64,000 nt of DNA. Origin: Colletotrichum lupini (taxonomy: Eukaryota; Ascomycota; Sordariomycetes; Glomerellales; Glomerellaceae). Where the stretch lies: NCBI RefSeq assembly GCF_023278565.1, contig NC_064681.1:124001-188000 (forward strand), in the 5' to 3' direction. A program made the position numbers and the translations under genes. The notes under the pieces are model-generated. The model had not been told where the DNA came from and made no database searches. It was given only the letters and a program-made list of their open reading frames with translations. Of the stretch, positions 47,364 to 58,300 are shown one piece after another. Within the stretch, counting starts at the first letter, position 1. Every line of letters begins with the position of its first letter.

Positions 47364-49613
47364 TCACACTAGATTGGGCAGAAATGAATTGTTGTCATAA
47401 TTTTGATCCGACATGATGTAGTCAAACGCGCCCAGTGGGGACATGTCGAAATCGATGGGAAATTCCCACTGAGCGTCGCCCATGTCCCAAAAGCTGGCTT
47501 CTTAGCATTCGTCTCGGAATCTAAATTATGGATTGACTCACTCAGCTTGCTCCGTGACCCGAAACGCATTATCTTGGCCTATTGCAGGCCTTTCGCCGAC
47601 GGTGGGCATATGGCCAGGAGTTGGAATGTCTTGGTCGCTTTGCTCCTGGTTTGAGCCACGCGAACTGACGTCACGCTCCGTCAATGCTCGAAGAGTCCGC
47701 AGAGCCTTCAAGGCCTTATGGAGAGTGCCTGAAAGCTGTGCGTTGGTATCGGGGTCTGTGAGCAAGGCGGAGTTACCTTCCTCTGAAAGACTTGCAATGA
47801 GCTCGTCCTGAAGGGTTCTGGTCTCGGCAAGATACCTAGTCTCTCGCATTAAGCTCAAGAGAAGAACCGACGTTAGCCCATTATGTGTAAAGGCCCAAGA
47901 ACGCCTAGCATGTCCCGCGATTGACCTCAACCGAACATAAGCCCGGACGCTGCGCTTGAGAGATTCTCGAAAGTGCTCGAGGACGTTCGACCTGTCACTT
48001 TCACTGAGCCCTGTTGATCCACTCCTCGATACGAACGGGCGACAAAGAGTAGCCATGACAAAATGTCGGTGAAGTTCGAAAGCGTAGTGTTCTTGAATCT
48101 GTGGTATTGCCGTACTTCTCGTGGGATCGATTAAGTGGGGCGAAAGAGAGGCTTCGATGGATTTGATGCCGTCGAGTACCGAAACTGGCCCGAGTGACGA
48201 CTGCAAATGAGACGAGAGATGGCGCAATGTGACATGACATAGCCAGCTCATAGCTTGGAGGTAGGATAGACCCGAATTCTCGCTAGACTCTGAGAGCTGA
48301 GGCAAGTCGCTTTCAAAATCCAACTCATAGGAGGCTGGTGGGCGACCAAAAGCGAGCGCGAGGAGGGCATCTTGCCAAACAATTGCTAATCTGACCAGTG
48401 GTTAGCAGATGTATTCCTACAGAGAACCTCGATGTAATTTACCTCAAACACTTTGCGTCTTCATCTGTGAGCGGAGATTTTGGCGGGCGGGCTGTCTTCT
48501 TGTGAAGACCGAGGCATTGCGCGAGGCGGATTGTTGTGCCCCCAAGAACCCAAGCCGCCTGAGGTTTCATATCATTTTGAAGCACATTCCCTAAGAGAAG
48601 GAGTGTCTGGACGGCCTCCTTGGATGGATTCGCGAGATAATCTGTTGACCGTAGGAGATCAAATGACTGCTTGGCTGTAGCTGATCAGCATCTCATCGAG
48701 GTGGATGGAATGCTGGGCTGATCTAGAACATACTATGCCGTTGAGACACTGCAAGACGGTCTTGCAAATTCATATCGGAAAATTGAGCTCCAGCCGCCAT
48801 GATAGCGTGAAGTAGAGACAGCCACCTAGGATCTTCAAACGACTCGGAGCCAAGGTCTGATCCTCTCCTTGCATTGATTAGTTGACAAATTCGTTGCTCG
48901 ATGGTATCTAAATTAAAGGTTATGACGTGAAAGGGGTGGACTCGACGGCGAAAGAGTTCAAACAATCTGACTATCTCTTGGTCGCTTGGTAGAGACTGAT
49001 AAGATGATACAGACGTGTTCACTTCTTCATTGACGCCAAGAAGAGGTAGTATGCCTGTTTCGAAAGCAGATTGTCGAGCTGGATCATCTCTAGACCGGAT
49101 TGAGCGCCGTCTGATCATGCCTATCACCGAACTATCGGCTAGGAATAGTCGATCGCCATCTTCTCGCGCAGTGGATGCATTATTCGACGTTGTCGATATA
49201 TGTGGAGTGGGCCTGTTTTGGGCTTCTGTGCCAGGGACGAGGTCTCCTACACGTTCCTCGACGATATCAAAGCTGATCGCGTCTGTTTTCTCGAGTTCTT
49301 GAGATCTGTTTGAAGTTGGAATGACTACAGAAGTTCTTCTTGCCGATCGTGCTGGCGACTGCGGGATACCGAGCGACTGTCTTGTAGAACTTTCATAGTT
49401 GCATAGATCCGGGTGTCCCCGTTTGTCGCAGGTCGAACACGGCAACTCCTTGTCGCATTTGACCTTTCTTTCGCGGCACGGTATACATGACTTAGGGTTA
49501 CCACGGACGCCTTTGCGGTCCCGTTGACGAGATTTGAGAAGGTCGCGGAGGGCTGAGCGGTCATCGTTCGGGGTGTTGGGAGATCGACGGACGGATGAGT
49601 CCATCGGGAACAA
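47364..49613 (-). CDS. Second Zn2Cys6 fungal transcription factor
   Basis: Exons are 49613-48734, 48680-48443, 48390-47542 and 47493-47364 (introns 53, 52 and 48 bp), giving 698 aa. The cluster C43-X2-C46-X6-C53-X5-C59-X2-C62-X8-C71 (SCIPCRERKVKCDKELPCSTC) sits behind a basic arm. The fungal-specific domain runs from about 210, with HPFHVITFNLDTIEQR, the spliced LLLLGNVLQNDMKPQAAWVLGG and RLAQCLGLHKK, and WQDALLALAFGRPPASYELD. The last exon encodes an acidic, aromatic tail (WEFPIDFDMSPLGAFDY) that looks like an activation domain. Whether it belongs to the decarboxylation cluster or merely borders it is unknown. ATG 49601 is an alternative start three codons downstream. Confidence 0.88.
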
Positions 49614-50605
49614 CAGGTGGGCGTTGATGTTAATGTCCGGATTAGGTACTCTAAAATATTAGTCTGCATCAAAACAGTTCAGATCTGGGCAAGATTTTCG
49701 GGGCTGTGAATTCTCAAACGCAACGAGCGCAAGACAATTGCTTTTGTGTGTCCGTGACGTCCAAATCACGGTGTCAGGTTTATACCGGACTTTACCTAAT
49801 CGAGACGCCGACTTCGGCCTTCGGAGAAACCTTGGCTCGGAGCAAGTCCGGGTCCCGAATTTCTGTGGAGAGATCACGACCAGATGCGGATATATATGTC
49901 TGGACCAGAAAATGTATTCAACCCACTTCTTCGCTATGCTATGCTAGAATGTCTCGAAGCCCATCCCTGGATTTGCCTTTAATTCGAGAAGGTAATATGT
50001 CAATGTCAGGAATGCCGCGCTTATCCAACTATTACCCACCAGGGCCTGTTGCTTTTCTTGCACTGGGCACTTTGTAAATTGATTCAAATATCAAAGAAAA
50101 AAGAAGAAAGAAAAAGAAAAACAGAGAATCTTGAACGAGGCTATAGCGGACGGCCGAACCTCTATTGAAATCAGAAAGACCAGCTTTCTTTCAACTATGG
50201 TACTCGCCGGGAGATGAGATCGGGTAGTGGCTACAAACCACGGCTTAGAGGACGATATAAAGAGACGAAGTACTGTACTTTTACACTTCTTGTGACCCTA
50301 TACTAACGTAAATTTCATTGATGAAGCGGTGGTCTATCTTAGCGCCGGTTCTTTAGTCGGGGTTGACAACCTATTTTCGCCTCACAAGGTAACTTCGGGA
50401 CTTTGACCAAGCATTATAAAACCAAAAGTGTGCTTTCTAGAGTGAGAGTGTAGATATGCGAGATTCAAGATATCCAGTTAGCTATCTGAAGACCACCAGA
50501 TAGACTACATAGCCCTTCACCATAAAATTCTCGACCTCTCCTTCCGTGATTAACCCCGACTTCGTTCGAAGCCGCTTGCCCCTTGGATCGACATTGACTT
50601 CTGAC
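49614..50605. other. Intergenic, promoter of second Zn2Cys6 gene
   Basis: The segment contains a purine run near 50091-50130 (A/G only except for scattered C) and no supported gene. ORFs at 49659-50077 overlap on opposite strands without motifs. Confidence 0.45.
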
Positions 50606-51010
50606 TTATTTGCCGGTAATGCTGGTGATTCTGGGGTCCTTGGAGTTATATTCGACATAGTGCAGGCCATTGGTTCGGAAGACATTCAGGCCATATTGAT
50701 CCGGCTCGTTGTCGAAGAAGGTATAGTTGTAGGAGTCAGTGGTGGATATAGTCAGGCGGTACTTCTTGACCGAGTACCAGGGAGCCTCCTCGAGCTTGTA
50801 GTAGGTAATGCCCGTCTTGTTTCGGATCTCTGGAGAGGGTGAGCCCTCGGTGTTAAGTCTCCAATCAACCTGGACATTGAAAGGGGGGCCGTTGGCAGCA
50901 GGGGCGTCGCCACCCTGGTCGGTGATATCGTAGTGAGAGGCAGAAACCTGATACTTCTGTCCGCTCTTAGACTCAGATTCTTTCCAGGGAGCAGATGTCT
51001 GGTCGGCCAT
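50606..51010 (-). CDS. Small soluble protein, unknown function
   Basis: This is an intronless 134-aa ORF (MADQTSAPWKESESKSGQK...) with a clean upstream region and no signal peptide or membrane segment. The composition suggests an all-beta protein: alternating segments such as KYRLTISTTDSYNYTFFDN and LHYVEYNSKDPRITSITG, rich in Tyr, Asn and Thr. It may form a single beta-sandwich or lectin-like domain. I recognise no family. Codon choice and length make it more credible than the shadow ORFs around it. Confidence 0.55.
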   Translation of the reverse strand: MADQTSAPWKESESKSGQKYQVSASHYDITDQGGDAPAANGPPFNVQVDWRLNTEGSPSPEIRNKTGITYYKLEEAPWYSVKKYRLTISTTDSYNYTFFDNEPDQYGLNVFRTNGLHYVEYNSKDPRITSITGK

Positions 51011-52259
51011 TTTGAAGATGTAGGAGGAAGATAAGGTTTACGTGAAGGTGCTTGTCTTTGTAGTGGAGGTATCTGTAGCTGAAGAAGTGCTTCTCGATGA
51101 CAATCAAATTCTATTAGAGAGCCGAATCCTGCTGCCTTTTATACGTAACGTGAACCGCTCGTTCATTGAGGGGTAGATAATTTTCTAGTCACTTCTTCGA
51201 CACATACAGCAGGCCATGATGGGAGGACTCGGAGAAGCCGTGAGACAACGTAAGCTGGCTCTCGCGAAACTTCCAAGCCATATGCCGTTACTCTGGTGGC
51301 TGCTATACCTATCACATCACTACAAGGTGGATCAGGGGTCTTCATTTGAGTACAGCTCGTCATTAACAGCATGGCTTGAACGACCTGAAAATACACGAAC
51401 TCAGCCGTATGTGAGGGTAAGAGATCAGCTGGGATGCGAAGAGGCAGCTTCTGCATCAATAGTTTCGCTAGCAGCTTTGAACCCAGGCTCTCACCTGATT
51501 AAGCGGGGATGTACAGTCTTAGTCTCTGCCAGCTGTGCTTCTTGACATATCCATCTGAGCCAATTATCTTGATTACCTATTATACCACTGCACCTGATTA
51601 TGGCACAATGCCACAATGATACATACTACAGCGCTGTTACATTTGGCTTAGTTTGAACGGTGGTTTGTCTAGATACATCAACTAGTGTTGTCCGATAGGT
51701 TAGTGCCCCGGGATGTGGCGGGCGGGACGGTCCTGACATGGGGCTAGGTACTGGGTCGAGACTCGCGCTTACGGTCGCTCCGCTTTCAGCCCGCCACTCT
51801 AGTGGAGTTTTGCCCGCGCAAGCTGTTTCGCAACACCTCAGTCACTTAGTAGTGTTGACTATTCGATCTTTGAGGCACAGGAATCACATCTATTTCTTGA
51901 CCAGGGCCTTCCTACCACTCTCCTTGGCTACCGCGATCACGACGGATGATCCGGAGCACAACTTCAAAGCAGGATTGGGGAAGGGCTCTAGATAGACTGG
52001 GGGCTGAGACATTAGCAGCCTCAGGCGAAGTCAGCTGAAAGATAATGACCTGCACACTGGTCGTGAATGGACTCCCATGCACTCGCACGACGCCCTCCCC
52101 GCTTTCGGAGTGTCTAGACTGCCATAGCTGGTTCTAGCGTGCTTACAGCCCAGAGCAATTAGTTATATAGGCTGTGAATTGTAGTATACGCATTTGCACG
52201 TTAAACTTGTCTTTTCAGCGTCTTCCCTCAGCAAAAGATTCTAGCGGCGAATACCAACC
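51011..52259. other. Intergenic, no supported gene
   Basis: This is the shared upstream region of the small unknown protein (-) and the phospholipase-like gene (+). A 109-codon ORF at 51216-51545 (+) and a 98-codon ORF opposite it have no motif. Nothing else is evident. Confidence 0.45.
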
Positions 52260-53387
52260 ATGGCAACCTCAGCAGATCACGAAAATGCAGACACCAGTGG
52301 CCAAGCTGGGGAAGAGGTCGCCCCCCAAATGTCAGTCAGTGGAGGACTTTGGAATGGGATCATCGGCAAACCATTCCATGAGTCTCTCACTTTGTCTGCT
52401 CTAATCAGCAGCAAATCTGGGACCCCACAGGGCACAACTCTTGAGAGCGCCACCAACGACGACTGGGAGCACATTCGCGGAGCAGTGTGGAATGACGATC
52501 CTGATTGTCAACTCTTTTCAGACACTCACGACTCAAATCATTCATACACACTCGGCTTTGACTGGGCACTGAAGTTCAAGTCAGCGGAAAAAGAGTGGAA
52601 CCCAAACAACCTCGGCTTCACTAGGATGAAAAATGTTACCGGTCGCTCACACTATGGTGACCTTCAGTTTCTTCACTGTATGGCATCTGACAGAGATGAG
52701 GAGCCTGAAGTCACAAAAGCAAATATCATGACCTGGATGGAAGTTATGTATAAGCTGGCAACTGGTGAAGATGACGAGATTACCCCCAGCACTGTGGTGT
52801 CACAGTCACCTCTTGGCGTTTTGTTTCCTGACGATTCTCTCCCGCCAAACTGGCTGTCTCTTGCCTATCTATTGTCCAAGGACTCCAAGTTCAAGGGCCT
52901 TGACATCGGGCGACGCGCACTCGGCAGTATGTTCCATGTTATCCAAGATTCGTATGCTATTGGCCATGCAAAGCGTGAACTACTGAACGAGAAAGACAAG
53001 GTATCAGACGGTAAGGATTCTTATTAGGTCCATCCAGTTCCCACTGCTTACATTTCTTCTCCAGATCCCCTCAAATTTAAAGACGGCACTATAGATCGTT
53101 GGGGGCCCATTCAGATCTTCCACACTTATTATGGCCAAGACAGTGCTTCACACAAGCATTACGACCACTTTTTCGATCGTATTCCGGATCCGGAGCATTT
53201 AGATAATCTAGAACAGTGGAATAACTTAATTGGTTGTCGTGACGCCGTTGATAGGTGTAAGGTTCTAGTAGAAAAGAAGCTGGAGGGCAAGAAATGGGAG
53301 GGCGATGATGGAGTTAGACAGTTTCTCGATACAGAAGTGTTCGCGCTGTCTGGTCAGGAAAGTCTAGTCAACAACAAAGTTCTATAG
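52260..53387 (+). CDS. Zinc-dependent phospholipase C / S1-P1-fold-like protein, cytosolic
   Basis: Exons are 52260-53010 and 53065-53387 (54-bp intron), giving 357 aa. Metal-site elements of the phospholipase C/P1 nuclease fold can be seen: PFHESLT near residue 38, HYGDLQFLH at 131-139, and LGSMFHVIQDSYAIGHAKRE at 221-240 with H226, D230 and H236 (HxxxD...H). A further KHYDHFFDRIPD segment lies in exon 2. Family members cleave phospholipids or nucleic acid phosphoesters with a trinuclear zinc centre, and are normally secreted; this one has no signal peptide (MATSADHENADTS). The substrate is unknown. It lies about 650 bp upstream of, and co-oriented with, an intracellular subtilase gene. The fold call rests on motif order only. 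Confidence 0.65.
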
Positions 53388-54033
53388 TAGCTTAATCCGT
53401 ACTGTACAAGGATTTAGACCTTATGGATATTTCGAGATTATTTGCTTGAATTACGCTTTTAACCAACGTTCAAGATTGATGCCAGTAATCTACTGTGTTT
53501 GACTTGAAGAACTAGCCTGTACCATGCATTCACTCACTATGGGGATTGCTTCCGTTTACTGTTCGTCGCAATAACCATCGACTTGCTTTGGTTAAGATTC
53601 TCCCCCTCTTCTTTGGCTTAGGGTTACCCATCCGAGGCGCTTCTGCATAAGTAAGTACATGGGCCAGAATCGGCTAGGCCATGTCCATTGTCTCAGGCTA
53701 TTGCCTCTAGTCCTGCAAATCCCAGGCTGCCACCTACGTTCTAGACCTAACCCTGGTATTCAGCTGTTGTTTCGATCACAATGCGTACTCAGCCCTCTGA
53801 GCTGGCATTGGCAACCACACATTTTGCCGTTGGCCAATTCCCACCGTATTAGCGCCTACAAGGGAGAGTGCGACCCGCAAAGCCACCTAATGCTGGTTGC
53901 TCAGCTTCGGCAAGGTCTCTTCCTCTCCATTCCCTTCACTTACAACTGCCGTCTTCCATCACAGGGTTACTTCACTCCGCTTCGACATCCTCTTTCCACT
54001 TGCCTCAGGAACGATTTTCCATTCCATACGAAG
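53388..54033. other. Spacer before the subtilase gene
   Basis: This is the promoter/5' leader of the subtilase. The frame is open upstream of 54034 back to 53659, but that part lacks protein-like content, and the ATG at 54034 begins a sensible N-terminus. Confidence 0.45.
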
Positions 54034-55108
54034 ATGGCTACTATTCAAATCAACGGCAACACGGCCAATCTCGCAAATTTGCCTGATAGCGTGCCAAAGG
54101 ATGCAGAGAGCACCAATTTTATCCTTATCCAGGGTCACAGTGACTTGACCCCTGGTCAAAAGCAGAAACTGGAGGACAGTAAAGTCAAAATCCTGGAATA
54201 TGTCTCGCGCAACACCTACCTATGTCGATATGAGCCCAAAGACCTCAGTGCCATTCGGGCTATGGCCGCTGTCAAGAGTGTGATTCCGTGAGTAGTCATT
54301 AACATTGCAGAGTAATAATCGCTAACTGTATCAGATATCTGCCCGACCTCAAAACCACCGTGACTCTCAAGGAACTTATAGAGAGGGACAACAAAAAGAC
54401 TCGCTATGAGGTAGACTGTATCCTTCATAAGAGCCCCAACGTCAACGCCAACAACCTGGCAACATCAATCGCACAGAAAGCCAGAGTAGATTTACAAGAT
54501 CTTCAAATCTCACCTTCAATTATCAGAGTCACCGTGCACCAAGATGACCTCTCAGAGATTGCGAAACTTGATAGTATTAGCAGAATTGAAGAGGTGCGGC
54601 CAGTGGGGGTGCTCAACAACGAGGCGCGCGCAATCCTCAATGTCGATCTCTTGACCTTGTCAAGCTCCTACGAAGGGGCTAACCAACGTATTTGCGTTGC
54701 AGACACTGGCTTCGACCTGGGAAGGTCAAATAGCGAGCCTGGCGTTGAAGTTCACCCAGCACTTTGTGGACGTGTTCAGCACCTAGACTCCGTCTGGCCC
54801 AACGACCCCAAAGACCGGAACTTCACATTTGAGAAGTTCATGGACGAAGAAGGTCATGGCACTCATGTGTGTGCATCCATCTGCGGAAGCGGTATTTACA
54901 CAATCAAGGAGCCCGAGAACGGCACGGTTACAATCAAAGTCAGAGGAACGGCGCCTGCCGCCACTCTTATAGTCCAGTCCTTGATGTTATATAAGCCCGC
55001 AGGGAGGTACTGGAAGATGGAGACGCCATTGGATCTGGCCGCGCAGCTTTTCAAAAAGCCATATGACCTAGGATTCCGGATCCATAATAATTCGTAGGGT
55101 AAGAAGTG
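54034..55108 (+). pseudogene. Intracellular subtilase (S8), truncated by the copia element
   Basis: Exons are 54034-54287 and 54335 onward (47-bp intron). An N-terminal I9-like region (about 25-85) and a further alpha/beta linker precede the protease core. Catalytic Asp208 is in VADTGFD and His259 in GHGTHVC. The frame then hits TAG at 55095-55097 directly after RIHNNS, where subtilases continue NNSWG with the oxyanion-hole asparagine. Reading past that stop continues GKK for three codons up to the LTR at 55109. The serine region is therefore absent, and it does not resume after 62531. The product would be an inactive 338-aa fragment. There is no signal peptide, so the ancestral protein acted inside the cell. 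Confidence 0.85.
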
Positions 55109-55313
55109 TGTTGGTATCCCTATTATAGGGTAGTTAGTTCGAACTATAGTTAACAAAGAGATTAATTAAACTATATAAATATTTGCGTAGTAAGTATAAA
55201 AAGGAGGTTCTAACTATAAGTTAGGCTAGCTATAATAATCGTAAATAGGGCCCTTAATTAGCCCTTGCGTAGTTAGCTATATACTATAGTTAAATTAGAT
55301 TTTTAATCTAATA
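55109..55313 (-). repeat. 3' LTR of third copia element
   Basis: 205 bp, starting TGTTGG and ending TCTAATA (from TCCGACA). It abuts the broken subtilase gene. Confidence 0.9.
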
Positions 55314-58300
55314 CTAACTTTCTCTTTTTTTTATTAATTTAACTACTATAGTTAGAGGTATAATTTAACCTCGGGCCCGTTTATTATATTATCTCCTTTT
55401 CCCCCTTTTTTTTACTTTTTTTATATAACCTATCCTTCTATTTATATAATAACTTTTTTATTACTTACGAATTACTCTAATCCTTTATTTAGTACTACTT
55501 TTATAAAAACGTTTATAAGGTTATTTTTATTATTAATTTAACAGATCTTAAGTATTTTGCGCTTTTTATATAATTACTTAAGGGCTATAATATTAATTAT
55601 AAGCCTCTTTTCTTTTATCGTTCTTAATTTAATAAAGTATTTATATAGTAAGTAGGAATTAGTATAAATAACTATTAGAATAAGTAGAAGGCTAATTCGA
55701 TCGGTAATCTTCTTTAGTATTATTAAAATCATATAAGAGAGGTTAACGCTATTAACTATATTATAAACCTCTAAAGTTAATATACTTCTCGTTACCTACT
55801 TACTTTTAGTTAATAAGTAATAGATTATATTACTATATATAGTAAATTTACTCTTACCTATACTCTTATTAACTAGGATAATAATATACCCTAATTACGA
55901 AGTAAGGTCGTTATTATTTATAAATGACTTATTAATAAAGACGTAGAGCTTATTAGTTATAAAGTCGATTAAGTAATAGACGAGACCTCGATCGAGATTT
56001 ATTTATTACTATTTAAGCTACTTATTAAGTACCTCGACGTCTCGTTTAGTTAGATTTATAGTTTATACTATTTTAATATAATTAAAAGTCGCCTTAGGCT
56101 AATAAATACTTATAATATATACCCCTTGCGCGAGCTTAACTTTATACTACTTTTTAATATTAGTTACGTTTAGATTAATAAGGTTAATCTTCTTACCCTA
56201 CTCCTTTTATTAAAAAACGATAGTTTCCTTTTTAATTATAAGAATCCTACCGTTAAATACTAGGGGGGTATTTATTATAAAGACCTCTTTTAGCTTTATT
56301 ATAAAGCCCGCTTTTTAGAGCTCTTTATCCTCCTTTTTTATAAAGTTAATATTAAATAGGCCTAATATATTATCGGTTTATATTCTAATAATCTTAAATT
56401 AGTCGTTTTTATACTTTACGATTAGTAAGCACGGGTCGTATATAGAAGTAATTATTAATAGTTAATTAATATAAAAATCGTAGTAAGTAGCTTATTAATA
56501 GGTGCTCGATTTTACGAGCTTATATAGTGGCTTAAGTACTTTAATAATTATACTTTCTAAGTACTTACTGGCTATTTCTTTTAATAAATGGGCTAGGATT
56601 TTCCTTATGAGCCCTGTGGCTAATTAAGTATAGGCCTAGGTAATATTACGGCTTTAAATCTCGTATCCCTTTTTCCGTAGTAATACTATTAGTACTATTA
56701 TTAATCGTTAGCTATAGCGCTATATAGTGGGCAATTATATAAGTAGTGTTACTTTTTTAACGTTACTATACCCCTAAATTACGTATTTAGACTTCTCGTA
56801 CGGCTAGGGTATTCCTTTCCCTTTAATTTTACGAACTATTTATAATTTAAATATACGGAAGTTTATATATTTTTCTAGGTCGTATAGGATAAATCGATAG
56901 ACCCCTCGATTACGAAGAGTATTTACTTTAATAAGATCTAATCCCTTATATAGCTTTTTAGTAGTTATAATTATGCTTTTTTTGCGTAATTTAACCGCTG
57001 GCTTAAAATCGGCTTTCTCTTTTACTATATAAAAGGTGTTAATTACTTCGTTACTAGTAATAAATTGCTACGTTAGGGCTTACCGTTATGGTTTTTTATA
57101 ACGTCTTATTAGTAGTATTAGTGCCCTTTTAGTAATTTCTTTTTCCTTGTCGTTTATTAGTATTATTACGACGATTTTGTTAAGGATGATTTTTTATACT
57201 TTTGCTACGGGTTATATAGTTTCCCCTGGCTCTTTTTCTTTTTATAGGTTAGAAATTACCTCGTTAGGATTTATATAATACGGTCTAACTACCGTAATTA
57301 ATACTTCGAGTAGCTAGTTACGATCTCTTGCGATTATATAAGAGCGCTTATTAATAAAAATTAACTTATATAGCCTAGCCTATTATTAAGTGATTTTGCG
57401 CTATATTTATATATCCGAATTTAGTAGTATATTTAGATTACTCCTTATGTTAGGCCTATTGTGCGTAGTAATTACCTTATTAACTTACTTTTTTATACTT
57501 ATTTTACGTAGTACCTATATTACTTTTTTAATTACTTGGGCTCGTTAGCTTATACTTAGCGATAGTAGTGAGGCTAAGGTCGTTTTTAAATATATTTTAA
57601 ATATTAATAGCGTTAGTATAAGTCCGTTGGGCCCTATGGTGTCGTTATAGTATTTAAGTACTATTTAGAGGCATTCGTTATTAATAGAATCCGGATTTTC
57701 TTTTTTAATAATTTTAAACGCCCTTTTTAACTACTAGTATGCCCTCTTTACCTTTTTAATACTATAGTACGCTTTAACGGGTACGACTTTTAGCTATATA
57801 CCATAGGCCGTTATATTATTTTTGAATTTTACTAATTTAAAGCTAGTATTAGCGTCGGTTCTAATACTATTTAGTAGTCCTTAGTATATATTAATCTAGC
57901 TTTTTCGTAGGGCTGCTTATACTATCTTTACTTATAAATCCTAAAGGAATTACTTTACTTAGAAAGATATAGCTACGTCGATTATATATAGTACTAGCCG
58001 ACTATTTACGTAGAAAATATTAATAACGATTTCTTAGTTAAAGTTAAGTTTATTATATAATTTAAATTTGAATTTGCGTAGGCTCTGCGTATTTATTTAG
58101 TATTAGTAGTATATTTTCGTTAACTACTCTAGCGCCCCTATTTTAATATTATTATTACCTAATTATTTTAAGAGGTTATATAGCCTCGTAACTAACGGGT
58201 ACTTAAATCTCTAATATAGTTTTCTAAGCTTACTTTCCGTTAGGTAATTAATTAACTTCGTGTTATTAGTAAGCTTTATAAACGTATACCCCTATTATTA

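Noticed and set aside
51163..51545. Pair of opposite ORFs of about 100 codons
   Set aside because: They are mutually overlapping, with no motif or splice support.
53659..54033. N-terminal extension of the subtilase to 210 codons in exon 1
   Set aside because: The extension reads as leader DNA without domain content; ATG 54034 starts directly before the protease pro-region.
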